NCBI GenBank assembly: GCA_008932955.1
Contig: WBXE01000131.1
Coordinates: forward strand, 1 to 6,686
Direction of reading: 5' to 3'
Length of the DNA stretch: 6,686 bases
Source of the DNA: Verrucomicrobiota bacterium
GTDB lineage: Bacteria; Verrucomicrobiota; Verrucomicrobiia; Verrucomicrobiales; Akkermansiaceae
Shown: positions 5,954 to 6,686 of the stretch, in pieces
Layout of the letters: each line of letters begins with the position of its first letter
How positions within the stretch are numbered: position 1 is the stretch's first letter
The notes under the pieces: model-generated
The model's database searches: none
Seen by the model: only the letters and a program-made list of their open reading frames with translations
Told to the model about the DNA's origin: nothing
Made by a program: the position numbers and the translations under genes

Positions 5954-6191
5954 TTACTGGACATTATACCGACAACTCCCGGTGCAAATTCGCCACGCGG
6001 CGCTCAAGCAGTATCGCTTGTGGCTAACGGATCCACGGCACCCTTCCATCCAGTTCAAAAAGATCGGTTTGTATTGGTCTGCCAGAGTCACTGCCGACTA
6101 CCGTGCACTCGGCATCACGGAGGCTCACACTGTTATCTGGTTCTGGATCGGCAATCACCACGAATACGGCCCACTGCTGAGGGGACGTTAA
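5931..6191 (+). CDS. RelE/ParE-superfamily toxin
   Basis: An 86-residue basic protein with the compact RelE/ParE toxin fold pattern: an N-terminal helical region (YNYWTLYRQLPVQIRHAALKQYRLWLTDPRHPS, residues 7-39), then strands FKKIGLYWSARVTADYRALG (42-61) and HTVIWFWIGNHHEYGPLL (66-83). The phrases RHPSIQFKK, YRALG and WFWIGNHHEY are typical of a widespread ParE-like subgroup. In many RelE-type toxins the last strand and C-terminus carry residues for mRNA cleavage; the family target (ribosomal mRNA or gyrase) cannot be decided here. The ATG at 5931 lies inside the antitoxin frame. An in-frame GTG at 5880 would add 17 arginine-rich residues that do not fit the family. Both genes look intact, so the pair is probably functional. 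Confidence 0.82.
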   Translation: MKSRATYNYWTLYRQLPVQIRHAALKQYRLWLTDPRHPSIQFKKIGLYWSARVTADYRALGITEAHTVIWFWIGNHHEYGPLLRGR

Positions 6192-6199
6192 GCCCCGGC

Positions 6200-6228
6200 G
6201 GCGGCAATAGCGGCCCCACCCTGCCGCC
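6200..6228 (+). terminator. Hairpin just after the toxin gene
   Basis: GGCGGCA (6200-6206) pairs perfectly with TGCCGCC (6222-6228) around a 15-nt loop, starting 9 nt after the toxin stop. No run of T follows, so it is at best a weak or factor-assisted terminator; position is the main argument. Confidence 0.3.
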
Positions 6229-6264
6229 AATTCCACCATTTCGTCCCGGTTCCCCAAGTTTCCC

Positions 6265-6294
6265 TTGGCAAGAGCCCCCAAGCCCGACTATCTT
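6265..6294 (+). promoter_or_regulatory. Sigma70-like promoter of rnpB
   Basis: TTGGCA at 6265-6270 (5 of 6 to the -35 consensus) and TATCTT at 6289-6294 (4 of 6 to the -10) are separated by 18 nt. Transcription would start near 6301-6303, exactly where the P1 helix of the RNase P RNA begins. The agreement with the independently deduced RNA end is the strongest support. A short inverted repeat CCAAG-TTTCC-CTTGG (6254-6268) overlaps the -35 box. Confidence 0.7.
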
Positions 6295-6300
6295 GGCCGC

Positions 6301-6686
6301 GCCGCTCCCCGGACGGTCGCAAGGACGCGCAAGCGTGCTTGAGGAAAGTCCGGACACCATAGGGCAACGTGCCTTGTGAAAGCAAGGAACGGCAGTCGTG
6401 AGACTGCCGGATGGAAAGTGCAACAGAAAGCATACCGCCGATGGCCCGCAAGGGCACAGGTAAGGGTGAAAGGGTGGAGTAAGAGCCCACCGCGCCAAGG
6501 GTAACCAAGGCGGCACGGCAAACCCCACGTGGTGCAAGACATAACAGGGGAAGGGCGGCCCGTCCGTTAACTCCGGGTATTAGTCGCATCCCGCGCAAGC
6601 GGGGCGTTTCGCCTCGGCGAAGTGAGAGAAATGACCGTCCAACCCCGCGCGAGCGGGGCGGACAAAATCCGGCTTACAGGGGAGCG
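6301..6686 (+). ncRNA. rnpB: RNase P RNA, bacterial class A
   Basis: The catalytic RNA that removes tRNA 5' leaders. All the conserved blocks are present and in order: GAGGAAAGTCCGGACACC (6341-6358), ACAGAAAGCATACCGCC (6423-6439), AGGTAAGGGTGAAAGGGTG, the AAACCCCACGTGGTGCAAGA block near 6520-6539, and ACAAAATCCGGCTTAC (6662-6677). Helix P1 pairs CGCTCCCC (6303-6310) with GGGGAGCG (6679-6686). P2 pairs GGACGGTC (6311-6318) with GACCGTCC (6633-6640). P4 pairs AG-CCGGA (6347-6354, U6349 bulged) with TCCGGCT (6668-6674); the A-U closing pair replaces the G-C of E. coli, a compensatory change. The GGU that pairs with the tRNA CCA end is intact (6576-6578). P3 is short, capped by GCAA. Extra hairpins lie at 6608-6621 and 6643-6658. 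The last base of P1 is the last base of the window, so a few 3' bases may be missing. Confidence 0.97.

Noticed and set aside
6541..6580. Apparent loss of the GGU motif in the RNase P RNA, from reading AAGGGCGGCCCG as its counterpart
   Set aside because: Counting in the E. coli RNA places GGU in the later CCCGGGUAGG block. The matching block here, CTCCGGGTATT, keeps GGU at 6576-6578, so CCA recognition looks normal.
6188..6598. Minus-strand open frames across rnpB
   Set aside because: The stretch is explained by the RNase P RNA and its promoter; the predicted proteins have no recognisable features.
6590..6660. Repeated CCCGCGC-AGCGGGGCG segments as the start of a CRISPR array
   Set aside because: There are only two units, each a hairpin within the RNase P RNA structure, and they are separated by P2 and J18/2 sequence rather than a spacer.

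Overview
The window reads as a stretch of ordinary bacterial chromosome of high GC content. It carries eight protein-coding genes and, at its right edge, a complete class A RNase P RNA gene. No single gene fixes the lineage. The mix of features recalls the Planctomycetota-Verrucomicrobiota group, most likely Verrucomicrobiota: a Tat-exported sugar phosphate isomerase-like TIM barrel, a TPMT-type methyltransferase beginning MTNWDQRYQVG, GC-rich dispersed hairpin repeats, and no Shine-Dalgarno sequence before any gene. This placement is inference from general knowledge.

Layout, left to right. Positions 1-2581 hold three minus-strand genes. In transcription order they are fabF (beta-ketoacyl-ACP synthase II, 2581-1334), a hotdog-fold acyl thioesterase starting 7 nt after fabF (1326-928), and rsmI (16S rRNA ribose methyltransferase, 709 to the left edge). 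A 218-nt gap with a foldback repeat separates rsmI from the thioesterase. From 2582 to 2993 is a divergent intergenic region with two inverted copies of a GC-rich hairpin repeat. On the plus strand follow ribD (bifunctional riboflavin deaminase/reductase, 2994-4037) and a TPMT-family methyltransferase (4089-4679). A Tat-signal sugar phosphate isomerase/epimerase family protein (5589-4726) converges on them from the minus strand. A compact type II toxin-antitoxin pair (5726-6191, plus strand, overlapping by 23 nt) comes next, then a good sigma70-like promoter and rnpB (about 6301-6686).

How the genes relate. fabF and the thioesterase probably form one transcript acting on acyl chains. ribD and the methyltransferase are co-oriented and may share a transcript, but no functional link is evident. 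The toxin-antitoxin pair looks like a small accessory insertion between housekeeping genes. I see no phage genes, transposase, CRISPR array or tRNA. I do not see an obviously new multi-gene system. The items most worth a second look are the two families of foldback repeats, the extra helices in the RNase P RNA, the lack of Shine-Dalgarno sequences, and the toxin-antitoxin pair.
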